64,000 nt of DNA, from NCBI RefSeq assembly GCF_018918145.1, contig NZ_JAHLPX010000003.1, positions 1 through 64,000 of the forward strand. Reading direction: 5' to 3'. The position numbers were made by a program, and so were the translations under genes. Positions 9,067 to 17,988 of the stretch are shown here, piece after piece. The DNA is from Anaerotignum sp. MSJ-24. GTDB lineage: Bacteria; Bacillota; Clostridia; Lachnospirales; Anaerotignaceae. Each line of letters starts with the position of its first letter. Positions within the stretch are counted from its first letter, which is position 1. Below the pieces are notes generated by a model, which saw nothing but the letters and a program-made list of their open reading frames with translations, was not told the origin of the DNA and did not search any database.

Positions 9067-10344
9067 ATGAATAAAAAACAGATTGCTGTTTTTGAAAAAA
9101 GAGGCTATGACAATGCGGTTTTTGCTACCGGATTTTCAAAAACGAAAGCAGATGCCTGTGTTGACAAAATATATAAGCTTTACAGAGAACAGCTTAAAAT
9201 CGACGGCTGGTATGACGTTCAGCCTACAAACGAAGAAGGCGAACCGAGAAATTTCGATGAAGATAAGGTAAATTATGTTGATCTTGTAAAGGATATTGAC
9301 TTTAAGGACAGAAGAAGTCTGTTCTTCAAAGAGCTGAACGAAGACGAGCATAATTTTCTTGAAAAGTACGTTGTATACGGAAAGCACCTTCTTGAGGAAG
9401 GCAAGCTTGACGCAAGATGTGTATACACAAAGGACACAGACGCATATCGTGATTTGTGCAAAAACATTGTCGGACAGGAAGAAATGAAGGAAACGCTCTG
9501 CAAGCTCGGAGCTGTTTTCTCATACAGCCAGAAAAGAAAAATGTACGACATAAATACAGCCGACATACATAAGGTTTTTGCTTTTATTGGACCTCCGGGA
9601 ACTGCAAAAACAACTTCGGCAAGATATTTTGCACGAATGATGAGCGAAGAAGGTGTTTTGAGCGGACACAGAACGGTATATGTTACCGGTACACAGCTCA
9701 AAGCAAAATATGTCGGTCAAACTGCGTCAAGAGTACATGACATTTTCACAGATAATGATATAATAATAATTGACGAGGCATATTCACTGGTCAACTATAA
9801 TGAAGCGGCAAAAACAGACAGCTTTTCACAGGAGGCTTTGGCACAGCTTTGTATTGAGGTTGAAGAGCACAGCTATGACAAGCTTATAATATTTGCCGGA
9901 TATGGCGGAGATATTGACGAAAAGCAGAATAAGATGAAGAGATTCCTTGACGAAAATCCCGGCATCAGCAGCCGTATAACCTTTACGGTCAACTTCTCAT
10001 CTTATAATGCAGATGAAATGCTGGATATTTTTGAGCTTCTTGCAAGCAATGTAAACTACAATATAGAGGACGGCTGGAGAGAAATACTTAAACCGTTCTT
10101 TGAGGACAGAATACATGCGCCTAACTTCGGAAACGGACGTGAGGCAAGAAGACTTCTTGAGCATGCCATGTCAGTTGCGGCACAGAGATACATTGAATGG
10201 GAAATGAACCACCATGATTTTGCCAGTGAAGGTGAAAGAGAACGTGCCGAAAAGAAACAGCTCACAAGTCTTACCTGCGAGGATATTCAGGAGGCAGTCC
10301 GTGAATTCCTTTATGCTGAGACTGTAATAAGAGGAAGAGAATAA
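9067..10344 (+). CDS. AAA+ ATPase, CbxX/SpoVK-like
   Basis: A 425-residue protein with an N-terminal ~150-residue region of unknown role and a CbxX/CfqX-type AAA+ core. Visible are Walker A GPPGTAKTT (Ala replaces the usual Gly before Lys), Walker B IIIIDEAYSL, a sensor-like FAGYGGD and an arginine-finger-like SSRI, then a helical lid ending in GREARRLLEHA. I placed the start at 9067, where GGGTG is about 6 bases upstream; an ATG at 9061 is also possible. Such proteins remodel partner complexes; the partner here is unknown. It lies 41 bases after the ABC operon and may be co-transcribed. Confidence 0.82.
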   Translation: MNKKQIAVFEKRGYDNAVFATGFSKTKADACVDKIYKLYREQLKIDGWYDVQPTNEEGEPRNFDEDKVNYVDLVKDIDFKDRRSLFFKELNEDEHNFLEKYVVYGKHLLEEGKLDARCVYTKDTDAYRDLCKNIVGQEEMKETLCKLGAVFSYSQKRKMYDINTADIHKVFAFIGPPGTAKTTSARYFARMMSEEGVLSGHRTVYVTGTQLKAKYVGQTASRVHDIFTDNDIIIIDEAYSLVNYNEAAKTDSFSQEALAQLCIEVEEHSYDKLIIFAGYGGDIDEKQNKMKRFLDENPGISSRITFTVNFSSYNADEMLDIFELLASNVNYNIEDGWREILKPFFEDRIHAPNFGNGREARRLLEHAMSVAAQRYIEWEMNHHDFASEGERERAEKKQLTSLTCEDIQEAVREFLYAETVIRGRE

Positions 10345-10365
10345 TTTTACGGGAGGCAAAGGTTT

Positions 10366-11469
10366 ATGAACGCATTTACATTTTATATGCCGACGAAGGT
10401 ATATTTCGGAAGAAACTGCATAATCGAAAACAAAGAGGCTTTTAAAGCACTCGGAAAAAGAGCATTGATTTTTACGGGAAGACATTCCGCAAAGATTAAC
10501 GGTTCTTTGGCTGATGTAACTGCCGCACTTGACGGAGTAGGCATTGAATGGTCGGTTTTCGATGAGGTAGAGGAAAATCCTTCACTTGAAACAATAAAAC
10601 GTGCTGCCGATAAGGGTGTTGCCGAAGGTGCTGATTTTGTTATCGGTATCGGCGGTGGTTCGCCTATGGATGCGGCAAAGGGTGCGTCATTCCTTATTGC
10701 AAATCCAGATAAAGAGGCAGAGGCACTTATGGCTGCCGAACCGCTTAAGCATGTTCCCGTTGCGGAAGTAGCCACAACAGCCGGAACAGGCTCAGAAACA
10801 ACACAGTATGCCGTATTCACACTCCATAAACAGGGTACAAAAAACGGTGCGGCACAGAAGACCTTTGCAGATATTGCATTCCTTGATGCAAAGTATACCG
10901 AAAGCCTTTCGGATAAGGTAACGGTAAATACCGCCATAGACGCACTTACACATCTTATCGAGGGCTATACATCAAAGAAAGCAAACTATATGAATGACAA
11001 ATTTGCCGAAAGCGGTTTTGAAATATTCAAAGAGTGTATTCCGGCAATAAAGGCGCTTGATTTTAATTTGGAAATAAGAGAAAAGCTTTTGCTTATGTCA
11101 ACAATAGCCGGTATTGTTATTGCTCAGGCAGGAACATCACTTCCTCATGCCTGTGGATATATGCCGACATATGAAAAGCATATTCCTCACGGTCGTGCAA
11201 ATGCTATTTTCACAAGAGCATATCTTGAACTTTTCGAGGATCAGACAAAGGTAAACAAAATGCTTTCTATTCTCGGCTTTGATACACTTGCCGACTTTGA
11301 CGGCTTCCTTAAATCAATACTTGATCCTAAGGAAGAATTTACAGAGGCAGATGTTGACAGATACACAGATGCACTTATGGCAACACCCGGAAAGCTTGCA
11401 CTCCATCCGTTCCCGCTTACAAGAGAGCAGGTAAGAGAGATGTACAGAAAGAGCTTGATGGTATATTAA
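10366..11469 (+). CDS. Iron-containing alcohol dehydrogenase
   Basis: A 367-residue NAD(P)-dependent group III alcohol dehydrogenase. The nucleotide-binding signature GIGGGSPMDAAKG is near residue 95. The metal ligands are in DALTHLIEGY, HACGY and HGRANA, in the usual order. GGGAGG precedes the ATG. It follows the AAA+ gene by 21 bases and ends at a terminator, so it is probably the last gene of that transcript. Aldehyde reduction during fermentation is the usual role; the substrate is unknown. Confidence 0.93.
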   Translation: MNAFTFYMPTKVYFGRNCIIENKEAFKALGKRALIFTGRHSAKINGSLADVTAALDGVGIEWSVFDEVEENPSLETIKRAADKGVAEGADFVIGIGGGSPMDAAKGASFLIANPDKEAEALMAAEPLKHVPVAEVATTAGTGSETTQYAVFTLHKQGTKNGAAQKTFADIAFLDAKYTESLSDKVTVNTAIDALTHLIEGYTSKKANYMNDKFAESGFEIFKECIPAIKALDFNLEIREKLLLMSTIAGIVIAQAGTSLPHACGYMPTYEKHIPHGRANAIFTRAYLELFEDQTKVNKMLSILGFDTLADFDGFLKSILDPKEEFTEADVDRYTDALMATPGKLALHPFPLTREQVREMYRKSLMVY

Positions 11470-11489
11470 AAATAAAATAGGATATTTCG

Positions 11490-11520
11490 ACGGAGTATGT
11501 ATTTTGCATACTCCGTTTTA
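11490..11520 (+). terminator. Terminator after the alcohol dehydrogenase
   Basis: Stem ACGGAGTATG/CATACTCCGT with a 7-base loop, followed by TTTTA. Confidence 0.88.
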
Positions 11521-11556
11521 CATTTCAATTAGTTTGTTAAATGTTTGTTAGATGTG

Positions 11557-11585
11557 TTTACAACGAAAAAGCCCTTTGTTATACT
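11557..11585 (+). promoter_or_regulatory. Promoter of the pantothenate/CoA operon
   Basis: TTTACA, 17 bases, TATACT. The predicted start of transcription is near 11592, leaving a ~140-base leader. Confidence 0.72.
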
Positions 11586-11673
11586 GCATTTGGGTAGTAT
11601 TCTTTCGGAAACTATACCGTCGGAAAATTTTATCCCTCATGGAAATAAACACTTAGCACATATCCTTGGGAAT

Positions 11674-11709
11674 GTGACTGTATACAGGCATTATGCCTGC
11701 TTGTGTCAC
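11674..11709 (+). promoter_or_regulatory. Hairpin in the 5' leader of the pantothenate operon
   Basis: Two stacked helices, GTGAC/GTCAC outside and CAGGCA/TGCCTG inside, with internal loops, ending 21 bases before the first start codon and just before its ribosome site. It could act on translation. Structured pan RNAs are known upstream of pantothenate genes in Firmicutes; I cannot confirm that this is one. Confidence 0.4.
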
Positions 11710-11730
11710 CTTATTGAAAGAGGTGGTTTT

Positions 11731-12606
11731 ATGAGGATAGGTTTTATAGGAGCAGGAAAGGTCGGCTTTACACTCGGAAAATATTTTTCCGAAAATAATG
11801 TCAGACTTGTCGGCTATTGGAGCAGAGATCCAAAGTCGGCGGAAACTGCGGCAAAATTTACAAATTCAATGTGTTACTCTGATGTCGAAGATTTGGTTCG
11901 GCATAGTGATACTCTGTTTTTGACTGTACCCGATAATGCCATAGGCGAGATTTGGGACGGTATCAAAAATTTTCCTCTGAAGGATAAGATTGTGTGCCAT
12001 ACCAGCGGTGCATTATCTTCCGGCATTTTTTCCGATATTGACCGGACAGGTGCGTTCGGTTATTCAATCCACCCGATTTTTGCTATTTATTCTAAATTTG
12101 ATTCCTACAAAGAACTTAATAAAGCTTTTTTTACAATCGAAGGCAGTAAGGACAGACTTGATGAGGTTTGCTCTTTTATTTCGATGCTCGGAAACAGCTA
12201 TGCGGTTATCGAAAAAGAGAAAAAGGCACTTTATCATGCTGCCGCCGTTACGGCAAGCAATCATGTGAATGCCTTGCTTTACACTGCAAAAAAATATCTC
12301 CGCAAATGTGGTTTTAATGATGAGCAGACGGAAAAGATAATCGTTCCGCTGTTTATCAATAATGCCCGAAGTGCCGCAGAATACGGAAGTATCAATGCTT
12401 TGACCGGCCCGGTTGAAAGAAGGGATATGTCAACGGTTAAATCACATATAGACTGCCTAAACGGATATGACAGACTTTTATATGAGCTTTTGGCACTAAG
12501 ACTTTGTGAAATGGGCGAATTGAAGAATGAAAATGCAGACTACAAATATATGAAAAAATATTTGAAAAGGGAGATTAGAAATGAAACAGTCTGTTCTGAC
12601 ATTTAA
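11731..12606 (+). CDS. panG: Rossmann-fold/DUF2520 protein, probable ketopantoate reductase PanG
   Basis: A 291-residue oxidoreductase with an N-terminal dinucleotide-binding fold ([11 protein letters not shown] at residues 2-12, then [12 protein letters not shown]-like segment) and a C-terminal all-helical DUF2520 domain ([15 protein letters not shown]). Start chosen at 11731, behind GAAAGAGGTGG; the long upstream extension is leader. No panE is seen. Proteins of this architecture encoded beside panB and panC have been shown to reduce ketopantoate to pantoate (PanG). Here it overlaps panB by 26 bases, which supports that role. The assignment rests on family and context. Confidence 0.75.
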   Translation: MRIGFIGAGKVGFTLGKYFSENNVRLVGYWSRDPKSAETAAKFTNSMCYSDVEDLVRHSDTLFLTVPDNAIGEIWDGIKNFPLKDKIVCHTSGALSSGIFSDIDRTGAFGYSIHPIFAIYSKFDSYKELNKAFFTIEGSKDRLDEVCSFISMLGNSYAVIEKEKKALYHAAAVTASNHVNALLYTAKKYLRKCGFNDEQTEKIIVPLFINNARSAAEYGSINALTGPVERRDMSTVKSHIDCLNGYDRLLYELLALRLCEMGELKNENADYKYMKKYLKREIRNETVCSDI

Positions 12607-13426
12607 GAAAATGAAAGAAGACGGTAAAAAAATATCTATGCTTACAGCATATGATTATTCAACGGCAAAATTAATGGACGAGGCAGGAATACACGGAATA
12701 TTGGTCGGTGACTCGCTCGGCAATGTTATGCTTGGCTATGAGGACACAATACCCGTAACAATGCAGGATATGATTACATTTGGTTCGGCAGTATCAAGAG
12801 GTGCAAAAAATGCACTTGTTGTTATTGATCTTCCGTTTATGTCTTATCAGATTTCAACGGCACAGGCACTTGAAAATGCCGGAAGACTGATGAAGGAGGC
12901 CGGTGCGGATGCGGTAAAGCTTGAAGGCGGTGCATCGGTTTGTCCGCAGATAAAGGTAATAACAGATGCCGGAATACCGGTAATGGCACATATCGGACTT
13001 ACACCGCAGTCGGTAAATGTTTTCGGAGGCTTTAAAATACAGGGAAAGAGCCGAGAAGCGGCTTTAAAATTGATAGAAGATGCAAAAAATGTAGAAGAGG
13101 CAGGCGCTTTTGCGGTTGTTCTCGAAGGAATACCGTCAAGCGTAGCCGAGATTATAACAAACAGCATAAACATTCCGACAATAGGAATCGGAGCCGGAGC
13201 TGAATGTGATGGACAGATACTTGTTAATCAGGATATGTTCGGAATGTTTTCGGATTTTACACCTAAATTCGTTAAACGCTATGCAGAAATAGGCAAGGAA
13301 ATGAAAAGGGCAATAGCCGATTATATGGAAGAAGTAGAGGACGGAGTTTTTCCGGCAGAATGCAATCAGTATAAAATTTCGGACGACATTATGCTTGAGC
13401 TCAGAAAAGAGGTTGAAATAATATGA
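12581..13426 (+). CDS. panB: 3-methyl-2-oxobutanoate hydroxymethyltransferase
   Basis: Transfers a hydroxymethyl group from methylene-tetrahydrofolate to ketoisovalerate to make ketopantoate. The 281-residue protein has family length and shows [16 protein letters not shown], the metal-site [25 protein letters not shown] and IGIGAG. GGGAG lies before the ATG, within the end of the upstream gene. Second gene of the operon; overlaps panC by 4 bases. Confidence 0.98.
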   Translation: MKQSVLTFKKMKEDGKKISMLTAYDYSTAKLMDEAGIHGILVGDSLGNVMLGYEDTIPVTMQDMITFGSAVSRGAKNALVVIDLPFMSYQISTAQALENAGRLMKEAGADAVKLEGGASVCPQIKVITDAGIPVMAHIGLTPQSVNVFGGFKIQGKSREAALKLIEDAKNVEEAGAFAVVLEGIPSSVAEIITNSINIPTIGIGAGAECDGQILVNQDMFGMFSDFTPKFVKRYAEIGKEMKRAIADYMEEVEDGVFPAECNQYKISDDIMLELRKEVEII

Positions 13427-14271
13427 AGGTATTCCATACGGTAGAAGAAGTAAGAAAATATGTAAACCAAAAAAGAAAAAACGACAAAACAATAGCTCTT
13501 GTTCCTACAATGGGTTATCTGCACGAAGGCCATGAAAGCCTTGTAAAAAGAGCTGCAAAGGAAAACGATATTGTTGTGGCAAGCGTATTCGTAAATCCGA
13601 TACAGTTCGGCCCGAATGAGGATTTCGAAAGCTATCCGAGAGATTTTGAAAGAGACTGCAAGGTACTTGAAAAGGCCGGAGCGGCGGCAGTATTCAATCC
13701 TACGGCAGAAGAAATGTACGGTGAGAACTTTACTACATATGTAAATACAACAGGAGTAACGGAAAACCTCTGCGGAAAAAGCAGACCTGTTCATTTTAAG
13801 GGAGTATGTACGGTTGTACTTAAGCTTTTCAATATAGTTACACCGGACAGAGCGTATTTCGGTCAGAAGGACGCACAGCAGCTTTCCGTTATCCGAAGAA
13901 TGGTAAGAGATTTGAATGTGCCGGTGGAAATTGTAGGCTGTCCCATAATTCGTGAAAAGGACGGACTTGCAAAGAGCTCAAGAAATACATATCTTTCAGA
14001 AGAAGAAAGAAAGGCGGCACTGGTTCTTTCACAGGCGGTTAAGCTTGGACAGGAAATGGTTGCCGATGGCGAAAAGGATACAATGAAAATTGTTTCCAAA
14101 ATGAAGGAACTTATAGAAAAAGAGCCTCTTGCAAAAATAGATTATGTAGAAGCTGTTGACTTAGATGATGTTGAGAATGTATTATCTATTAGTGACGGCA
14201 AAAAGGCGCTTTTTGCCGAAGCGGTTTATATCGGAAAAACAAGATTAATAGATAATTTTATTACAGAATAA
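13423..14271 (+). CDS. panC: Pantothenate synthetase
   Basis: Joins pantoate and beta-alanine using ATP. The 282-residue protein has the nucleotidyltransferase motif [13 protein letters not shown] near residue 27, the pantoate-site [15 protein letters not shown] and the KMSKS-like KSSRNTYLS. Its ATG overlaps the panB stop (ATGA), so the two are translationally coupled. No aspartate decarboxylase (panD) follows, so beta-alanine must come from elsewhere. Confidence 0.98.
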   Translation: MKVFHTVEEVRKYVNQKRKNDKTIALVPTMGYLHEGHESLVKRAAKENDIVVASVFVNPIQFGPNEDFESYPRDFERDCKVLEKAGAAAVFNPTAEEMYGENFTTYVNTTGVTENLCGKSRPVHFKGVCTVVLKLFNIVTPDRAYFGQKDAQQLSVIRRMVRDLNVPVEIVGCPIIREKDGLAKSSRNTYLSEEERKAALVLSQAVKLGQEMVADGEKDTMKIVSKMKELIEKEPLAKIDYVEAVDLDDVENVLSISDGKKALFAEAVYIGKTRLIDNFITE

Positions 14272-14303
14272 TATTCGGCGAAGGCTGACAGGAGGATAAT
14301 TCT

Positions 14304-15518
14304 ATGTTAAAGGGAAAAACGGTTGTATTAGGCGTTACGGGAAGCATTGCGGCTTACAAAATGGCTGATGTGGCAAGTATGCTTGTTAAACAGCATGCGG
14401 AGGTTCATGTTATAATGACAGCCAATGCCTGTAATTTTATAAATCCTATTACATTTGAAACTCTTACATCAAATAAATGCCTTGTTGATACATTCGACAG
14501 AGATTTTGAATTTGACGTAAAGCATATTTCTCTTGCAAAGAAAGCAGATGTTTTTGTTGTTGCTCCGGCAAGTGCAAACATTATCGGAAAGATTGCAAAC
14601 GGCATTGCGGACGATATGCTTTCAACAACAATTATGGCGGCTGAATGTACAAAGCTTGTTGCTCCGGCAATGAATACAAGAATGTACCACAACAGAATTG
14701 TTCAGGACAATATAGCTAAGCTCAAGGATTACGGCTATGAATTTATTGCTCCTGCCAGCGGACACCTTGCCTGCGGAGATAACGGTGACGGTAAGCTTGC
14801 CGATGTAAATGTTATATTTGACAGCATAGTAAAAAGCCTTGCCGAAAAGGACTTGATAGGCAAGAAATTTGTAATCACAGCAGGCCCTACAAGAGAGGCT
14901 ATTGATCCGGTTCGTTTTATTTCTAACCGTTCAACCGGAAAAATGGGCTATGCACTTGCTAAAAGAGCGGCTCTCAGAGGTGCGGATGTTGTACTTATAA
15001 GCGGTCCGGTTTCTATTGCTCCGCCAGATAATGTTAAGGTGGTCAACATTGAAAGTGCAGAGGATATGTTCAATGCTGTTGTTAAAGAAAGCGAAGACGC
15101 AGATGTAATCATCAAATCTGCCGCTGTTGCTGATTACCGCCCTGTTACGGTAAGCGATGAAAAAATTAAAAAGGAAAACGGCGGTATGAACGAAATCAAG
15201 CTTGAGAGAACAAAGGACATTCTTGCATATCTCGGCGAGCACAAAAAGGACGGACAGATACTTTGTGGATTTTCTATGGAAACACAGAATTTAATGGAAA
15301 ATTCGGTTAAAAAACTCAATAAAAAGAATGCGGACATGATAGTTGCAAACAGCATAAAGGACGCAAACGCAGGCTTTGGCGTGGATACAAACATAATCAC
15401 TATAATTACTAAGGATGACGCTGTTGCTTATCCTGTTATGACAAAGGACGAAGTTGCAGACGAAATAATCAATGCGGTTGTAAAGCTTAAGGAGAAAAAG
15501 AATGATACTAACGCTTGA
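14304..15518 (+). CDS. coaBC: Bifunctional phosphopantothenoylcysteine decarboxylase/synthetase
   Basis: Catalyses two consecutive steps of CoA synthesis. Residues 1 to ~185 form the FMN-dependent CoaC decarboxylase (GVTGSIAAYK, catalytic His in KHISLAKKAD, PAMNTRMY, and the lid cysteine in HLACGDNGDG). From ~190 on is the CoaB synthetase (ITAGPTREAIDPVRFISN, then KKNADMIVAN). The 404-residue length is normal. CAGGAGG precedes the ATG. It lies 32 bases after panC and overlaps coaX by 17 bases. Confidence 0.97.
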   Translation: MLKGKTVVLGVTGSIAAYKMADVASMLVKQHAEVHVIMTANACNFINPITFETLTSNKCLVDTFDRDFEFDVKHISLAKKADVFVVAPASANIIGKIANGIADDMLSTTIMAAECTKLVAPAMNTRMYHNRIVQDNIAKLKDYGYEFIAPASGHLACGDNGDGKLADVNVIFDSIVKSLAEKDLIGKKFVITAGPTREAIDPVRFISNRSTGKMGYALAKRAALRGADVVLISGPVSIAPPDNVKVVNIESAEDMFNAVVKESEDADVIIKSAAVADYRPVTVSDEKIKKENGGMNEIKLERTKDILAYLGEHKKDGQILCGFSMETQNLMENSVKKLNKKNADMIVANSIKDANAGFGVDTNIITIITKDDAVAYPVMTKDEVADEIINAVVKLKEKKNDTNA

Positions 15519-16275
15519 TATAGGAAATTCCAATATAGTTGTAAGCGGAATACGAAATTTTAAAACAATATTCTCCGGAAGAATAAAGACGGATAAGAAT
15601 TATTCAGAAGAGGATATTGCATCACATATTGATTTTATATTTAAGCTGAATAAGGTTAATGCTGACGATTTTAAAGGTGCGGTTGTTTCCTCGGTTGTTC
15701 CCTGTGTAACGGAAAAAACGGCTTTTGCCGCCGAAAAGCTTATTGGTAAAAAGGCTTATATCGTTGGAAAGGATATTGATTTCGGAATTGATATTAAAAT
15801 GGATAATCCAGATAAGGTAGGAGAGGATATGCTTGTTGATGCTGTCGCCGCATTATATGAATATGAGCCGCCTATGCTTATATTTGACCTCGGTACGGCA
15901 TCTACTTGTTCTGTAATAGACAAAAACGGCAGTTACATAGCCAGTATAATTGCTCCCGGAGCATCAATATCGCTCAAGGCACTTACGGAATGTACGGCAA
16001 AGCTTCCTAAAATAAAGCTCGATAAGCCGGGAAGTATTCTTGCCAAAAACACCGAGGATTCTATGCGAAGCGGTATAATATACGGCAATGCGGCAATGAT
16101 AGACGGGATATGCGACAGAGTTTTTGACGAGCTTGGATATGAAGCAAGGATAATAGCAACCGGCGGCATAGGCGGACTTATAACGCCGTATTGCAGACAT
16201 GAAATAGTGTATGAGCCTGACCTTCTTACAAAGGGACTTAGTGTGCTTTGGGAAAAAGCAAACAATAATAATTGA
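15502..16275 (+). CDS. coaX: Type III pantothenate kinase
   Basis: Phosphorylates pantothenate in the first committed step to CoA. The 257-residue actin-fold kinase shows the phosphate loop LDIGNSN at the N terminus, DLGTASTCSVIDKNG near residue 130 and ATGGIGGL near 224. AAGGAG lies within the end of coaBC. Type III enzymes are not inhibited by CoA. Last gene of the operon, followed by a terminator. Confidence 0.97.
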   Translation: MILTLDIGNSNIVVSGIRNFKTIFSGRIKTDKNYSEEDIASHIDFIFKLNKVNADDFKGAVVSSVVPCVTEKTAFAAEKLIGKKAYIVGKDIDFGIDIKMDNPDKVGEDMLVDAVAALYEYEPPMLIFDLGTASTCSVIDKNGSYIASIIAPGASISLKALTECTAKLPKIKLDKPGSILAKNTEDSMRSGIIYGNAAMIDGICDRVFDELGYEARIIATGGIGGLITPYCRHEIVYEPDLLTKGLSVLWEKANNNN

Positions 16276-16283
16276 TTATTGAG

Positions 16284-16312
16284 CGACATAGTATAAAAAC
16301 TATGTCGTTTTT
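16284..16312 (+). terminator. Terminator of the pantothenate/CoA operon
   Basis: Stem CGACATAGT/ACTATGTCG with a 6-base loop followed by TTTTTG. Confidence 0.9.
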
Positions 16313-16413
16313 GTATATTTTTGTGATTTCATGATGGATTTTAGGATTTAATTAAAGATTTGTTCATATTTTTATGCTAAAATAAGCTGAAAATAAAAAT
16401 TGGAGAAAAAATA

Positions 16414-17928
16414 ATGAATAATATAATTGATGAAAGAGAAAAGCTTAATGTATGTTTGCTCAACGATTCTTTTCCGCCTGTAATAGATGGTGTTGCAAAT
16501 ACGGTTTTTAATTATGCGACCATAATACAGAATGAACTGGGAAACGCTGTTGTTGCAACTCCGGAATATCCTGATGTTACGGATAATTATAAATTTGATG
16601 TTGTAAGATATAAAAGTTTCGACACAACAGGCATAATCGGTTACAGAGCCGGATATCCTTTTGAGCCGGCAACAATAGGCAGAGTTGAGGATAAAAATAT
16701 AAATATTATCCACAGCCATTGCCCGGCTGTGTCAACAGTTCTTGCGAGAACACTCAGAGAAAAGGTAAATGTGCCTATTGTATTCACTTATCATACAAAA
16801 TTTGATATAGATATTAAAAAAGCCATTGAATCCAATCTTCTTCAGGAGGCTATGATTAAGTTTATAGTCAAAAATGTTGAGGCCTGTGACGAAGTATGGG
16901 TTGTAAGCAGAGGTGCAGGAGAAAATCTTAAATCACTGGGTTATAAAGGTGATTATATCGTAATGGAAAACGGTGTTGATTTCACAAAGGGAAAAGCCGA
17001 CAATGACAAGGTAATTCAGCTTAAAAAAGATCTCGGAATAGACGACGGATACCCGATATTTTTGTTTGTCGGCAGACTTATGTGGTACAAAGGACTTAAG
17101 CTTATATTCAATGCACTCAAAACAGTAAAGGAGCACGGCGGTAAATTCCATATGGTTGTTGTCGGAAATGGTGCCGACGGAAAAGAAATGGAGGAATATA
17201 CTAAGCAGATAGGCATTGATGACTGCTGTGTGTTTGCCGGAGCTGTGCATGAGAGGGAAACACTCAGAGTTTATTATACAATGGCAGATATGTTCCTTTT
17301 TGCATCTACATATGATACAAACGGAATTGTTGTGCGTGAGGCGGCCGCTTGCGGATTGGGAAGTGTGCTCATAAAGGGCAGCTGTGCCGCAGAAAACATT
17401 GTGCACGAAAGAAACGGATATATAATTGAGGAAACCGAAGATGCTATGGCAGAGGCAATAACAAGGTTTATCAACAATATCGGTCTTGCACACGAGATAG
17501 GCGAAAATGCCATGAACGAAATATATATTCCATGGGACGCAAGCGTTAAGAAAGCATATGACAGATATTATGAAGTAATAAAAAATTACAGAAATCCACA
17601 TTATATTCCTAAATATTCGTTTACGGACGATGCACTTTCGGGAATAGGCGGAATATGCGAGGGCCTTTTTAAAGCCGAAAAAATGCGTGAAGTTGTATCA
17701 AACGGTTTTATGGAAAGCAATTATTTAAAGGCTAAAGAAGTGTTTGAAAAGCATAAAGAAATGGGACAGGAGTTTTTCATAGAAAATCCCAAGAAAAAGC
17801 TTTTGCTTAGAACCGAACAGTTTAAAACGGATTTCAGCGAAAAGAAAAATGAATTAAAAAGCGAATTTGTTGAACGCAGAGAAGAAGCTAAGGAAATTAT
17901 CTGGCATTATATGGACAGATATTTATAA
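16414..17928 (+). CDS. GT4-family glycosyltransferase
   Basis: A 504-residue retaining glycosyltransferase of the GT-B fold. The N-terminal domain has the loop NDSFPPVIDGVANTVFNY, IIHSHCPA and TYHTKFD. The C-terminal domain has FVGRLMWYKGL and STYDTNGIVVREAAACG, the EX7E-type donor site. This pattern resembles diacylglycerol or phosphoinositol glycosyltransferases that act at the inner face of the membrane. About 100 charged, helical residues after the catalytic core (from ~400) are unusual and end in a Lys/Glu-rich stretch. The acceptor is unknown. It stands alone between two terminators; GGAG precedes the ATG. Confidence 0.88.
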   Translation: MNNIIDEREKLNVCLLNDSFPPVIDGVANTVFNYATIIQNELGNAVVATPEYPDVTDNYKFDVVRYKSFDTTGIIGYRAGYPFEPATIGRVEDKNINIIHSHCPAVSTVLARTLREKVNVPIVFTYHTKFDIDIKKAIESNLLQEAMIKFIVKNVEACDEVWVVSRGAGENLKSLGYKGDYIVMENGVDFTKGKADNDKVIQLKKDLGIDDGYPIFLFVGRLMWYKGLKLIFNALKTVKEHGGKFHMVVVGNGADGKEMEEYTKQIGIDDCCVFAGAVHERETLRVYYTMADMFLFASTYDTNGIVVREAAACGLGSVLIKGSCAAENIVHERNGYIIEETEDAMAEAITRFINNIGLAHEIGENAMNEIYIPWDASVKKAYDRYYEVIKNYRNPHYIPKYSFTDDALSGIGGICEGLFKAEKMREVVSNGFMESNYLKAKEVFEKHKEMGQEFFIENPKKKLLLRTEQFKTDFSEKKNELKSEFVERREEAKEIIWHYMDRYL

Positions 17929-17950
17929 TAGAATATTTAATCTGAAAAAT

Positions 17951-17980
17951 AAAAGAACCTGCCAAACGGTAGGTTCTTTT
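17951..17980. terminator. Bidirectional terminator between convergent genes
   Basis: Stem AAAAGAACCTGCC/GGTAGGTTCTTTT with loop AAAC; poly-T on both strands. It ends both the glycosyltransferase and the His-rich gene. Confidence 0.9.
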
Positions 17981-17988
17981 TGTATACA

